Below are positions 22,162 through 28,805 of a DNA stretch of 37,106 nt, piece after piece; position 1 is the stretch's first letter; the number at the start of each line of letters is the position of its first letter. This DNA is from a virus. The translations under genes and the position numbers were made by a program. The DNA lies in the IMG/VR virus record IMGVR_UViG_3300047562_005136, positions 1 to 37,106 of that record. One strand, written 5' to 3'. Below the pieces are notes generated by a model, which was not told the DNA's origin, ran no database searches, and was given only the letters and a program-made list of their open reading frames with translations.

Positions 22162-23544
22162 ATGAAATCAATACGAGAGATGGCTGACGAGCTAGAACGG
22201 TGCAACGGAGAAAAAGTGGCGGCTGATTGGATCCAAGATCTCGAAAGCACAGACAGTCGTTTGCACAAAGAGCGCGTGATTGAAAAGGCCTTGATAGCCG
22301 CGCGTCTCGGTTCTGCATCGGCCCAATGTTTCCTTTTCAATGCGTTCCTGGCCTACAATCCTTTCTTCACTTACAATGTGAAAAAAGTTCCCGAAAGCAC
22401 GGGATTGACAAATCGGCCCAATCCCTGGGTGAGTTTCTGGGCTCTAGGTGAAAGCCTGCGTACCCGGAGCGTCACCGGTAACAATGCCCGTAGAGCCATC
22501 GAAGACATGATGGAGCAGTTCGACAGCACGGAATGGAACACAGTGTGTCGGCGCGTGTTGATCAAAGATCTGCGCTGTGGCATATCGGAAAAAACACTGA
22601 ACAAGATCCTAGGCAAGACCGAATACCGCATACCTGTTTTTACCTGCCAGTTGGCACAAGACAGCGAAAGTCAGCCCGCCAAGATGAAAGGTCGCAAACG
22701 CCTGGAATGCAAGCTGGATGGTGTAAGAGTCTTGGCAATACTTGCAGGCAACGGCGTCACACTGTACAGCCGCAATGGCAAGGTGTTTGACAACTTCCTT
22801 GAAATCGAAGATGAGCTCCGAGAGAACGCCCGAGTCATACGCGAGGCAACAGGGACAGCCATAGTGCTGGATGGCGAGATCGTGGGCGACAGCTTCCAGA
22901 AGCTGATGCGGCAAGCACATCGCAAGAGCGGTGCCCAGACTTCAGGCATGCGCTATCACATCTTTGACTGGTTGCCCTTGGCGGATTTCGAGCGGGGCTA
23001 CTGGAACCGGCAACAGGATCGCAGGCTGGCAGCACTGAGCAGGCTGGCCAATCGTTTCCAGGACAACTGTCAAACACTGGCCATCATGCCGGGCTTGGAA
23101 GTGGATCTGGACACAGCCGAAGGCCACGATATCATGCGGAGATTTGCGCAGGATGCCGTGGCCGAAGGTTATGAAGGCATCATGATCAAGAATCTAGGCG
23201 CACCGTACGAGTGCAAGAGATCTAGTTTCTGGATGAAGTGGAAGCCCACTATTACTGTGGACCTAGACATCGTGGGCTTCGAGGAAGGTACCGGTCGCAA
23301 TCAAGGCCGGTTGGGTGCTATCATATGCGAGGGCGTAGACAATGACCGAAATATCCGGGTTAATGTTGGTAGTGGTTTGTCTGATGGTGATCGTGATGAA
23401 TTTTGGAACAATAGAACGGACTTACTTGGTCGAGTGGTTGAAGTGGAAGCTGACGCAGTCACGCAAAACCAAGACGGATCATACAGCCTGAGGTTCCCAC
23501 GTTTTGTGAGGTTCCGTGGGTTTGAACCAGGAGAGAAACTATGA
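22162..23544 (+). CDS. ATP-dependent DNA ligase (T4 gp30-like)
   Basis: 460 residues (T4 gp30 is 487). Nucleotidyl-transfer motifs in order: KLDG with K184 as adenylated lysine (ECKLDGVRV), RNGK (about 204-207), DGE at 237-239 (motif III), FDW (about 268-270), EGIMIK at 338-343 (motif IV) and MKWKP at 358-362 (motif V). The N-terminal 160 residues are the helical DNA-binding domain, and residues 365-460 the OB-fold. It seals nicks during replication, repair and recombination. The start is ATG at 22162, behind AGGTGAG, rather than the GTG directly before it. It has its own sigma70-like promoter and a downstream mini-gene that overlaps its stop. Confidence 0.95.
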   Translation: MKSIREMADELERCNGEKVAADWIQDLESTDSRLHKERVIEKALIAARLGSASAQCFLFNAFLAYNPFFTYNVKKVPESTGLTNRPNPWVSFWALGESLRTRSVTGNNARRAIEDMMEQFDSTEWNTVCRRVLIKDLRCGISEKTLNKILGKTEYRIPVFTCQLAQDSESQPAKMKGRKRLECKLDGVRVLAILAGNGVTLYSRNGKVFDNFLEIEDELRENARVIREATGTAIVLDGEIVGDSFQKLMRQAHRKSGAQTSGMRYHIFDWLPLADFERGYWNRQQDRRLAALSRLANRFQDNCQTLAIMPGLEVDLDTAEGHDIMRRFAQDAVAEGYEGIMIKNLGAPYECKRSSFWMKWKPTITVDLDIVGFEEGTGRNQGRLGAIICEGVDNDRNIRVNVGSGLSDGDRDEFWNNRTDLLGRVVEVEADAVTQNQDGSYSLRFPRFVRFRGFEPGEKL

Positions 23545-23696
23545 TGTTGCCAAGAGCCTTGGTTATGACAGCATATGTGCTATTTTTTGTGAGTTTCGTG
23601 TTCCAGAGCGTGCCAGCGGCAGTGGGCGGCGCGGTGCTGGCTTTTTTGGCTTTTTTACTGACAGGAGTGATCAATGAAAAAGATTCATCGCAGTGA
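23541..23696 (+). CDS. Small two-TM membrane protein
   Basis: 51 residues. The ATG overlaps the ligase stop (ATGATG context). Residues 5-22 and 25-43 are hydrophobic (LVMTAYVLFFVSFVFQSV; PAAVGGAVLAFLAFLLTGV), with a short charged tail. GGAGAG lies 7-9 nt upstream of the ATG. It may be a small membrane modulator. The next gene starts inside its last codons. Confidence 0.55.
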   Translation: MMLPRALVMTAYVLFFVSFVFQSVPAAVGGAVLAFLAFLLTGVINEKDSSQ

Positions 23697-23772
23697 GTGG
23701 CTGGCCTACATAAAGTGGCGCATCATGAAATGGTGGCGCAACCGGCACCTCAGCATCGGTAGGACCGGCTGA
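23674..23772 (+). CDS. Tiny basic Trp-rich protein
   Basis: 32 residues with an AGGAG site 7 nt before the ATG. Very basic and Trp-rich (HRSEWLAYIKWRIMKWWRNRH), likely an amphipathic helix. It overlaps both neighbours. Translation is supported by the ribosome binding site; function unknown. Confidence 0.45.
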   Translation: MKKIHRSEWLAYIKWRIMKWWRNRHLSIGRTG

Positions 23773-24101
23773 TGAATCATAAGTTCGTGGCGATGTGGGA
23801 CTGCACAGGTCTCGAATATGTGTGCGACATCACGGAAAAGCAGGGCCTGCAGGTCTGGAATCGCATCAGCGGTCGGTCGGACGATTTCCGGATACCCAAT
23901 CTCATGCATCTCAGACTCCGTGCCCAGGCCAACCAGCAACGGCATTATGAGATCTACCTGTTTGAAGCCAACGAAGGCATCACTGAGCAGGACATCATCG
24001 ACATGTTCGAAAATGCTCCCCAGCAGGCAGCCGACACCATCCGCGACCTGGGACACTGTTTCTACAGCGATCGCGTCACGGAACGAGTCAAGATCACCTA
24101 A
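23772..24101 (+). CDS. Unassigned phage protein
   Basis: 109 residues; the ATG shares a base with the previous stop (TGATG). Mixed alpha/beta with FVAMWDCTGLEYVCDITEK at the start and a helical EGITEQDIIDMFENAPQQAADTIRDLG segment. Nothing in it points to a family. It ends directly before the hairpin (24106-24120) that opens the structured non-coding region. Confidence 0.65.
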   Translation: MNHKFVAMWDCTGLEYVCDITEKQGLQVWNRISGRSDDFRIPNLMHLRLRAQANQQRHYEIYLFEANEGITEQDIIDMFENAPQQAADTIRDLGHCFYSDRVTERVKIT

Positions 24102-24105
24102 AAAC

Positions 24106-24120
24106 CTGCGCCGGGCGCAG
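24106..24120 (+). terminator. GC-rich hairpin, possible terminator
   Basis: CTGCGCC-G-GGCGCAG, a perfect palindromic stem right after a stop codon, followed by ATCTTTGC. The T-run is weak, so it may end transcription poorly, or be a processing or stability hairpin. Confidence 0.4.
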
Positions 24121-24125
24121 ATCTT

Positions 24126-24388
24126 TGCTAAAATATCATTGCAGTGAAGGGGCATGATTGAGGTGGTAGCGAAGATCCGCCCGGGTAAGGATCTGTGGCG
24201 AGAGCTATGTAATTTCTCAAGGGTGCGGCACCGACCTGGCTAGGACCAGACCGCTAGGGTCCTAGCCAAAACCCGCAGACAAGAGCCTGCATGGTTGGGC
24301 TCCGCTGTCGGGGGAGTAAGCCAAAAGAGGACGGTCATGGTGAAAAGCAGGTGGTACCAACTGTATCGAAACGGAGATCTCTAATTTT
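24126..24388 (+). ncRNA. Candidate structured RNA / long 5' leader
   Basis: About 260 nt with no ordinary gene but several stable helices. AGATCC (24173-24178) pairs with GGATCT (24189-24194). GGCTAGGACC pairs perfectly over 10 bp with GGTCCTAGCC (about 24238-24267). A two-part helix has CCCGCAG/CTG-T-CGGG outside and GAGCC/GGCTC inside (about 24271-24312). An extended -10 box TGC-TAAAAT (24127-24134) just upstream could start it. Two micro-frames with ribosome-binding-site-like leaders lie inside: 24154-24243 (29 residues) and 24337-24384 (MVKSRWYQLYRNGDL). It could be a free small RNA, a riboregulator of the gene at 24389, or a leader with regulatory peptides. It does not match tRNA, tmRNA, RNase P or group I intron signatures I know. 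Confidence 0.45.
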
Positions 24389-24673
24389 ATGTCAAAGTCA
24401 CTCGATCCGCTTAAAATAACGACCCCGGAACTGCACCGATTTTACATCAACTTGGAGACTGTGCCGCAGTGGTACGCAGTGATGCGCGAGTGCCGGCAAA
24501 ATTTTGGTACCAACTGGCGCACACAACCCAAAGTCAAGCGCAAACTCAGTCGCACCTATGGCCGATCTGACACGAAATTATGGGTGTGGTTTGAAGTGCC
24601 AGATTTAAGGTTCCCTAGCTGGGTGGCCCTCAAACTGGCAACGGCAGTATGCCAGGATCCACCCGGTAAATAA
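24389..24673 (+). CDS. Small basic protein, unknown
   Basis: 94 residues. GGAG lies 12 nt before the ATG, a wide spacing. Basic and Trp-rich (KVKRKLSRTYGRSDTKLWVWFEVPDLRFPSWVALKLA). It follows the structured region and may be regulated by it. Its stop codon overlaps a late-type GGTAAATA (24665-24672). No family. Confidence 0.6.
   Translation: MSKSLDPLKITTPELHRFYINLETVPQWYAVMRECRQNFGTNWRTQPKVKRKLSRTYGRSDTKLWVWFEVPDLRFPSWVALKLATAVCQDPPGK
24665..24672 (+). promoter_or_regulatory. Possible late-type promoter
   Basis: GGTAAATA immediately before the membrane/coiled-coil gene (ATG 24680). The short distance would give a leaderless message, so this is a weak call. Confidence 0.3.
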
Positions 24674-24679
24674 TTGATT

Positions 24680-26233
24680 ATGTTCTTGACCTATATCATG
24701 TTTCTAGTGGCCTTGTGCCTTTCGGCTGTGGCAGCGTTCTATTCTATCATAGGACTCACAGCCATCTTTGCGGCTGCGGTGATACCTATCGTCATCATGG
24801 GATCGATATTGGAGGTAGCCAAGGTCACTGTGACCATATGGTTGCATGAATACTGGGGCCAGTGCAAGCGCACCATGAAACTGTATCTGGTTCCGGCAGT
24901 GTTCACTCTCATGGTCTTGACCTCCATGGGCATCTTTGGGTTCCTGTCAAAGGCTCACCTCGACCAAACCGTGCCTGCCGGTGACATCGTGGCCCAGGTC
25001 AGCCTGTTTGATGAGAAGATCCGGAACGAACGGGACACCATAGCCAATGCCCGTACCTTGCTGGCACAGTTAGACAAGGCCGTGAATGACATTTCCGGCG
25101 GGCCTGACAAAGAGATCAAACTGCGCAACGGTGAAACACAGGTACAGACCGCTGCCGAACGCGCCCTCCAGGTGCGCAGGCAACAGGCCCGCGATCGTGC
25201 GGCCTTGATCCGCACCATAGAACAAGCACAGGCACGCATCGTGACGCTGCAGGAAGAACGCGCACCTATAGCCAGTCAAGCACGCAAGGTCGAAGCCGAA
25301 GTAGGACCTATCAAATACGTGGCGGCCTTGATCTACGGCGATCAGACCGATGTCACCATGTTGGAAAGGGCAGTGCGGTGGGTCATAATCTTGATCGTGG
25401 CGGTGTTTGACCCCTTGGCCATCATGATGTTGTTGGCCGCCACCGAAAGTCTCAAGTGGGAACGTGAGAATCGAGCAAGACGAAGAGAAGAGGAGCATAC
25501 ACATGAACGCAGTATCAGCGATCCATCCCAGCCTACCCCCGATGAATCTGGACCTACCGAGCCTGAATCAGACAGCCGAACCCACGCAGACCAGTCGCCA
25601 GACAGTGATCCGACTCTTGCCCAACAACCAGATCCGGGAGATAGTGTACCTGTACGATCACACGGGACGGATGATAACCAGCCAAGTGAGCACGATAGAC
25701 CTAATCAGTTAGTACCTGTAGGCGAAACCGTGTACGTTGATTGGCCTGCGGATACAGAACCTGCTATCACTGAGCAAGAGCTTGAGGGAGCGGAACCCGA
25801 CGCCGAAAAAGTTGCCATGCGCGAGTGGAAAAAGAGCCATCCCGAAAGCACCATAAAAGAGCAACGCAGGTTAATGGAACAGGGTGTGATCGATCAGCTG
25901 CCTTGGCAGGCATCTCTTGGCATCCAAGCTGACAATCAAGGTCGAGCCAGTGAGGTTCGAGGATTTGGCATAGAATTTCCACGTCGGGCATCAAAAGGCG
26001 ATCAGTATCTGCGGGTTGATATGATGCCCAGTCGGCTGTACAAATACAATGGCAACAAATGGATTGAAGTTGAAAAACATCTAAGTGATCAGTATGCTTT
26101 TGACACAGCCTACATAGACTATCTTATCGGCAAGGTAGCTTCTGGTGAATATGATGCCGATCTCCTGAGTGATGCCGAGCAAGAACAGATCCGGCAGCGT
26201 CTCGAAGACACACGCAACGAAAGGCCGCAGTGA
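24680..26233 (+). CDS. Membrane protein with coiled coil and dual-coding linker
   Basis: 517 residues from the ATG at 24680 (a TTG two codons earlier is the alternative). Four hydrophobic segments: about 3-22, 24-46, 68-90 and 228-250. Between the third and fourth lies a long coiled coil (about 112-215: DEKIRNERDTIANARTLL, ...RQQARDRAALIRTIEQAQARIVTL). Then comes a very hydrophilic, disordered Asp/Ser/Pro/Gln linker (about 262-350), and a folded C-terminal part (about 365-517). The linker coincides exactly with another open frame (25503-25712), so its odd composition may follow from overlapping coding. Similar membrane/coiled-coil proteins are common in aquatic T4-like phages; role unknown. 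It overlaps clpX as GTGA. Confidence 0.75.
   Translation: MFLTYIMFLVALCLSAVAAFYSIIGLTAIFAAAVIPIVIMGSILEVAKVTVTIWLHEYWGQCKRTMKLYLVPAVFTLMVLTSMGIFGFLSKAHLDQTVPAGDIVAQVSLFDEKIRNERDTIANARTLLAQLDKAVNDISGGPDKEIKLRNGETQVQTAAERALQVRRQQARDRAALIRTIEQAQARIVTLQEERAPIASQARKVEAEVGPIKYVAALIYGDQTDVTMLERAVRWVIILIVAVFDPLAIMMLLAATESLKWERENRARRREEEHTHERSISDPSQPTPDESGPTEPESDSRTHADQSPDSDPTLAQQPDPGDSVPVRSHGTDDNQPSEHDRPNQLVPVGETVYVDWPADTEPAITEQELEGAEPDAEKVAMREWKKSHPESTIKEQRRLMEQGVIDQLPWQASLGIQADNQGRASEVRGFGIEFPRRASKGDQYLRVDMMPSRLYKYNGNKWIEVEKHLSDQYAFDTAYIDYLIGKVASGEYDADLLSDAEQEQIRQRLEDTRNERPQ
25503..25712 (+). CDS. Overlapping gene in +1 frame
   Basis: 69 residues, fully inside the membrane/coiled-coil gene in the +1 frame. 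AGAGGAG lies about 8 nt before the ATG, one of the better ribosome binding sites in the window. The product has a Pro/Leu-rich first half (PSLPPMNLDLPSLNQ) and a second half that reads like a folded beta-rich protein (TVIRLLPNNQIREIVYLYDHTGRMITSQV). Meanwhile the host frame is low-complexity here. Good start signal plus normal-looking protein plus degenerate host frame suggest it is translated. No family recognised. Confidence 0.55.
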   Translation: MNAVSAIHPSLPPMNLDLPSLNQTAEPTQTSRQTVIRLLPNNQIREIVYLYDHTGRMITSQVSTIDLIS

Positions 26234-27426
26234 CCACTGAAGCCTTTCAACACTGTAGTTTCTGCGGCAAAAACAAAGACGTGGTACGCAAACTCATAGT
26301 GGGAGATCACGTGGGTATTTGCAACGAGTGCGTGACCTTGTGTCAAGACCTACTGACCGAAGAGCAAACAGACGTCATTGCGCCCAAAGATCAAACTCTG
26401 GATGCAAGGAAGATCAAACAGCACCTAGACCAGTACGTGATAGGTCAAGACCGTGCAAAGACAGTGTTGAGTGTGGCCATCGTTAATCACTACAAACGAC
26501 TAAACAACACTGACCAAGACGTTGAGATAGAAAAAAGCAATATCTTGATGTTGGGTCCCACAGGTTCTGGCAAGACCCTCTTGGCCCGCAGTGTAGCACG
26601 TTTTCTTGACGTACCATTTGCCATTGCAGATGCTACCAGCCTAACCGAAGCAGGTTATGTAGGAGATGACGTCGAAAGCCTGATCACCAGGTTGTTGCAG
26701 GCCTGTAATGGCGATGTAGAACGCGCTCAACGCGGTATCATATTCGTGGACGAGATAGACAAAATCAGTAGGCGAAGCGAATCAGCATCTATCACTAGAG
26801 ACGTCAGTGGAGAAGGCGTGCAACAAGCCCTGTTGAAATTGATTGAGGGAACCCGTTGTCGGGTCCCTAACAGTGCCACAGGTGGTCGCAAGCATCCCGG
26901 TGGAGACATGATCGAAGTAGACACCACCAACATCTTGTTCATCGCTGGTGGCGCGTTTGTGGGACTAGATCAAATAGTCAAACAAAGACAGCAGGGCTGT
27001 GCCATGGGGTTCTCGGCAGAGATATCGGCACCTATCAACGATCCAGATTCAGTCACGCCTGACGATCTTGTGCGGTATGGTATGATTCCGGAATTCGTGG
27101 GTCGATTCCCCAGCTGGGTCAGTCTCACTGAACTCTCCCTAGATCACATGGTAGATATATTGACCAAGGTGAGACACAATCTCGTGGAGCAGTATCAGTG
27201 GTTGTTTGCGCAAGACAATATCAAGCTCACTTTGCAAGATGCTGCCATCAAGAGCATAGCCCAGCGAGCGCTGGACAGTGGCACTGGCGCGCGAGGACTG
27301 CACAGCGAACTAGAGCGTGTGCTGTTACCACACATGTTCGAGCTGATCAGCTACTCAGAACAAAACATCAACGAAGTGATCATAGATCAAGCACAGGTAA
27401 ATAATCCCATCGCGTTGAAAGGATGA
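26230..27426 (+). CDS. clpX: ClpX, ATP-dependent unfoldase
   Basis: 398 residues, GTG start overlapping the previous stop (GTGA). Full ClpX architecture: zinc-binding N-domain with C9/C12 and C31/C34; Walker A GPTGSGKT (109-116); pore-1 loop GYVG (142-145); Walker [10 protein letters not shown] (170-178); RKH pore loop (220-222); ClpP-contact loop MGF (259-261) in place of the IGF usual in E. coli; arginine-finger region EFVGRFP (288-294); sensor-2 GARGL (353-357). ClpX unfolds tagged proteins and feeds them to ClpP, or acts alone as a remodelling chaperone. No clpP is in the window, so it should work with host ClpP. It is followed 4 nt later by rpsU. Phage ClpX with all working parts is unusual. 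Confidence 0.96.
   Translation: MTTEAFQHCSFCGKNKDVVRKLIVGDHVGICNECVTLCQDLLTEEQTDVIAPKDQTLDARKIKQHLDQYVIGQDRAKTVLSVAIVNHYKRLNNTDQDVEIEKSNILMLGPTGSGKTLLARSVARFLDVPFAIADATSLTEAGYVGDDVESLITRLLQACNGDVERAQRGIIFVDEIDKISRRSESASITRDVSGEGVQQALLKLIEGTRCRVPNSATGGRKHPGGDMIEVDTTNILFIAGGAFVGLDQIVKQRQQGCAMGFSAEISAPINDPDSVTPDDLVRYGMIPEFVGRFPSWVSLTELSLDHMVDILTKVRHNLVEQYQWLFAQDNIKLTLQDAAIKSIAQRALDSGTGARGLHSELERVLLPHMFELISYSEQNINEVIIDQAQVNNPIALKG
27396..27403 (+). promoter_or_regulatory. Possible late-type promoter for rpsU
   Basis: GGTAAATA inside the last codons of clpX, 27 nt before the rpsU GTG. Five to six of eight positions fit the class; being in coding sequence makes it uncertain. Confidence 0.35.
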
Positions 27427-27430
27427 GCAA

Positions 27431-27655
27431 GTGATCAAACGAGGGCTGAGTGTGACTGTGGGACCGGATGGCAATGTGGAAAAAGCCATGAGAAAATTCA
27501 AGAAAAAAGTCCAAGACAGCCGACTTCTTTTGGAACTGCGCGATAGACAGCAGTTTACCAAACCAACTACCAAACGCAAACTCAAGCGCAATGCTGCTCG
27601 CGCTCGCTGGAAAAAATACGTAGAGTCCCACAAACTGCCACCGCGGAGCTACTGA
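27431..27655 (+). CDS. rpsU: 30S ribosomal protein bS21
   Basis: 74 residues, GTG start behind AAGGATGAG. The bS21 pattern is clear throughout: IKRGLSVTVGPDGNVEKAMRKFKKKVQ..., LLLELRDRQQFTKPTTKRKLKRNAARARWKKY. S21 sits near the mRNA exit of the small subunit and helps initiation on mRNAs; it is loosely held, so a phage copy can exchange with the host's and bias translation to phage messages. Phage S21 genes are known from aquatic and large phages. Here it lies between clpX and hsp20. The next gene overlaps the stop by one base. Confidence 0.92.
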   Translation: MIKRGLSVTVGPDGNVEKAMRKFKKKVQDSRLLLELRDRQQFTKPTTKRKLKRNAARARWKKYVESHKLPPRSY

Positions 27656-27915
27656 TGTATCTACAGTGGCCTTTGCCACATGATACCCATACTCAGGCTG
27701 GCTGGATCGTGACTGAGCTGGCATCTAGCATCCGCGACTGGGCTACAAAAAATCAAGTAGGGTACACTCAGAAACTGTCACGGCACGGATTTCGAGTGAG
27801 TTTTGATCGTGATCAAGATTTCACCCTTTTTGCATTGTCATGGCAACCGCCCGACGACGATATCTGGTATCAATACGAAGTCAAAGATCCCATGAGAGTT
27901 GACAGGTACCGATAA
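27655..27915 (+). CDS. Small Trp-rich protein, unknown
   Basis: 86 residues; the ATG shares a base with the rpsU stop (TGATG). Compact alpha/beta pattern with Trp and Tyr (YLQWPLPHDTHTQAGWIVTEL; FTLFALSWQPPDDDIWYQYEV). It lies inside the translation/proteostasis cassette, so an adaptor or ribosome-linked role is possible, but no family is seen. Confidence 0.6.
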   Translation: MYLQWPLPHDTHTQAGWIVTELASSIRDWATKNQVGYTQKLSRHGFRVSFDRDQDFTLFALSWQPPDDDIWYQYEVKDPMRVDRYR

Positions 27916-27921
27916 ATCCTG

Positions 27922-27958
27922 TATAAATATACTTTGTAGCGCCGATGGTCGGGCTACA
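27922..27958 (+). promoter_or_regulatory. Late promoter with strong 5' stem-loop (hsp20)
   Basis: Perfect TATAAATA (27922-27929), then TGTAGC (27935-27940)+CCGA (27942-27945) paired with TCGG (27949-27952)+GCTACA (27953-27958): a 10-bp stem with one bulged G and a TGG loop. AAAGGAG and the ATG (27994) of hsp20 follow. Confidence 0.65.
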
Positions 27959-27993
27959 CAATAGTCAACTTGCTTAAATTAAAGGAGAATGAC

Positions 27994-28431
27994 ATGACTA
28001 AAATCTCAGCTTTTGACCTCACCCCCTTCTATCGCAATTCAGTTGGTATTGATCGTTTGTTCGATCGTATCACCAGCCAGATCGATGCAGCCAGTACCTC
28101 AGGCAATTATCCGCCTTATGACATTGTGAAAACCGGTGACGACACCTATGAAATCCGTGTGGCCGCTGCGGGCTTCCGCCAAGGAGATATTGATGTGGAG
28201 TTCCACGAGGGTCGGCTCACCATACGTGGTAACGGATCAGGTGCCGAAGAAGGAGTTGAATATCTGCATCACGGTATCAGTTCGAGGAATTTTGTGCGCA
28301 CTTTTACCTTGGCTGACTATGTTGAAGTAAAAGGTGCTGTGATGCGAGATGGTGTACTCACGATCAGTCTTGAACGTATGGTACCAGAAAGCCAAAAGCC
28401 CAAAAGCATTGCTATCACGTACTCAAACTAA
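27994..28431 (+). CDS. Small heat-shock protein Hsp20
   Basis: 145 residues from the ATG at 27994, behind an ideal AAAGGAG. The start MTKISAFDLTPFYRNSVGIDRLFDRI matches IbpA/Hsp20 N-termini. The alpha-crystallin domain runs about 38-140, with PPYDIVKTGDDTYEIRVAAAGF, RLTIRGNG, and the signature GAVMRDGVLTISLERM. It is an ATP-independent holdase that keeps unfolding proteins soluble. Hsp20 genes are typical of aquatic T4-like phages. Here it is under a strong late-type promoter and stands between rpsU and clpS, which suggests a joint role in protein quality control late in infection. Confidence 0.94.
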   Translation: MTKISAFDLTPFYRNSVGIDRLFDRITSQIDAASTSGNYPPYDIVKTGDDTYEIRVAAAGFRQGDIDVEFHEGRLTIRGNGSGAEEGVEYLHHGISSRNFVRTFTLADYVEVKGAVMRDGVLTISLERMVPESQKPKSIAITYSN

Positions 28432-28439
28432 CCAAAAGC

Positions 28440-28470
28440 AGTAAATACACGGGAGGGGTAGCCCCTCCCG
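28440..28470 (+). promoter_or_regulatory. Late-type promoter plus 9-bp 5' stem-loop (clpS)
   Basis: AGTAAATA (28440-28447), then CGGGAGGGG (28450-28458) and CCCCTCCCG (28462-28470), a perfect 9-bp stem with a TAG loop at the predicted mRNA 5' end. No T-run follows, so it is a leader structure rather than a simple terminator. AAAGAGG and the clpS ATG (28491) follow. Confidence 0.55.
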
Positions 28471-28490
28471 ACGTCAAAGAGGAAACATAA

Positions 28491-28805
28491 ATGCCCCAAG
28501 CCGATAACGAAACACGCCAACATGTGGAAATCAATCATGAGGCCAAAGAGCCGCCCATGTTCAAGGTAATCTACATCAACGATGACCGGACCAGCATTGA
28601 CTTCGTGATCGAGAGCCTAGTAGAATTTTTTGACTATACACCAGCCACAGCCCAAGAAATCACCTTGGACATCCACGCGAGCGGAGCTGCTACTGTGGCA
28701 GTGCTACCTTTTGAAATCGCCGAACAAAAAGGTATCGAAGTGACCTTGAGTGCTCGGCAACAAAATTATCCTTTGCAAATCAAACTCGAGCCCGAAGAAG
28801 TCTAA
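28491..28805 (+). CDS. clpS: ClpS, N-end rule adaptor
   Basis: 104 residues, the normal size. Key binding residues are in place: N30-D31-D32 in YINDDRTSIDF and H62 in LDIHASG, which grasp the N-terminal residue of substrates (N34, D35, D36, H66 in E. coli). The M40 gatekeeper position is Ile36, as in some other ClpS. FEIAEQKG and YPLQIKLE complete the fold. ClpS recognises proteins with N-terminal Leu, Phe, Tyr or Trp and hands them to ClpA-ClpP. No clpA is visible; the phage copy should use host ClpA. Its gene follows hsp20 in the same cassette and converges with the metallophosphoesterase (overlap 4 nt). Confidence 0.95.
   Translation: MPQADNETRQHVEINHEAKEPPMFKVIYINDDRTSIDFVIESLVEFFDYTPATAQEITLDIHASGAATVAVLPFEIAEQKGIEVTLSARQQNYPLQIKLEPEEV

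Noticed and set aside
24102-24388. tmRNA, RNase P RNA, tRNA or group I intron
   Set aside because: No CCA end or T-loop GTTCGA pattern, none of the RNase P conserved boxes I know, and no intron core; kept as an unclassified structured RNA.
28450-28470. Perfect 9-bp hairpin as intrinsic terminator of hsp20
   Set aside because: No T-run follows and a late-type promoter lies just before it; better explained as a 5' leader structure of the clpS message, though partial termination is possible.
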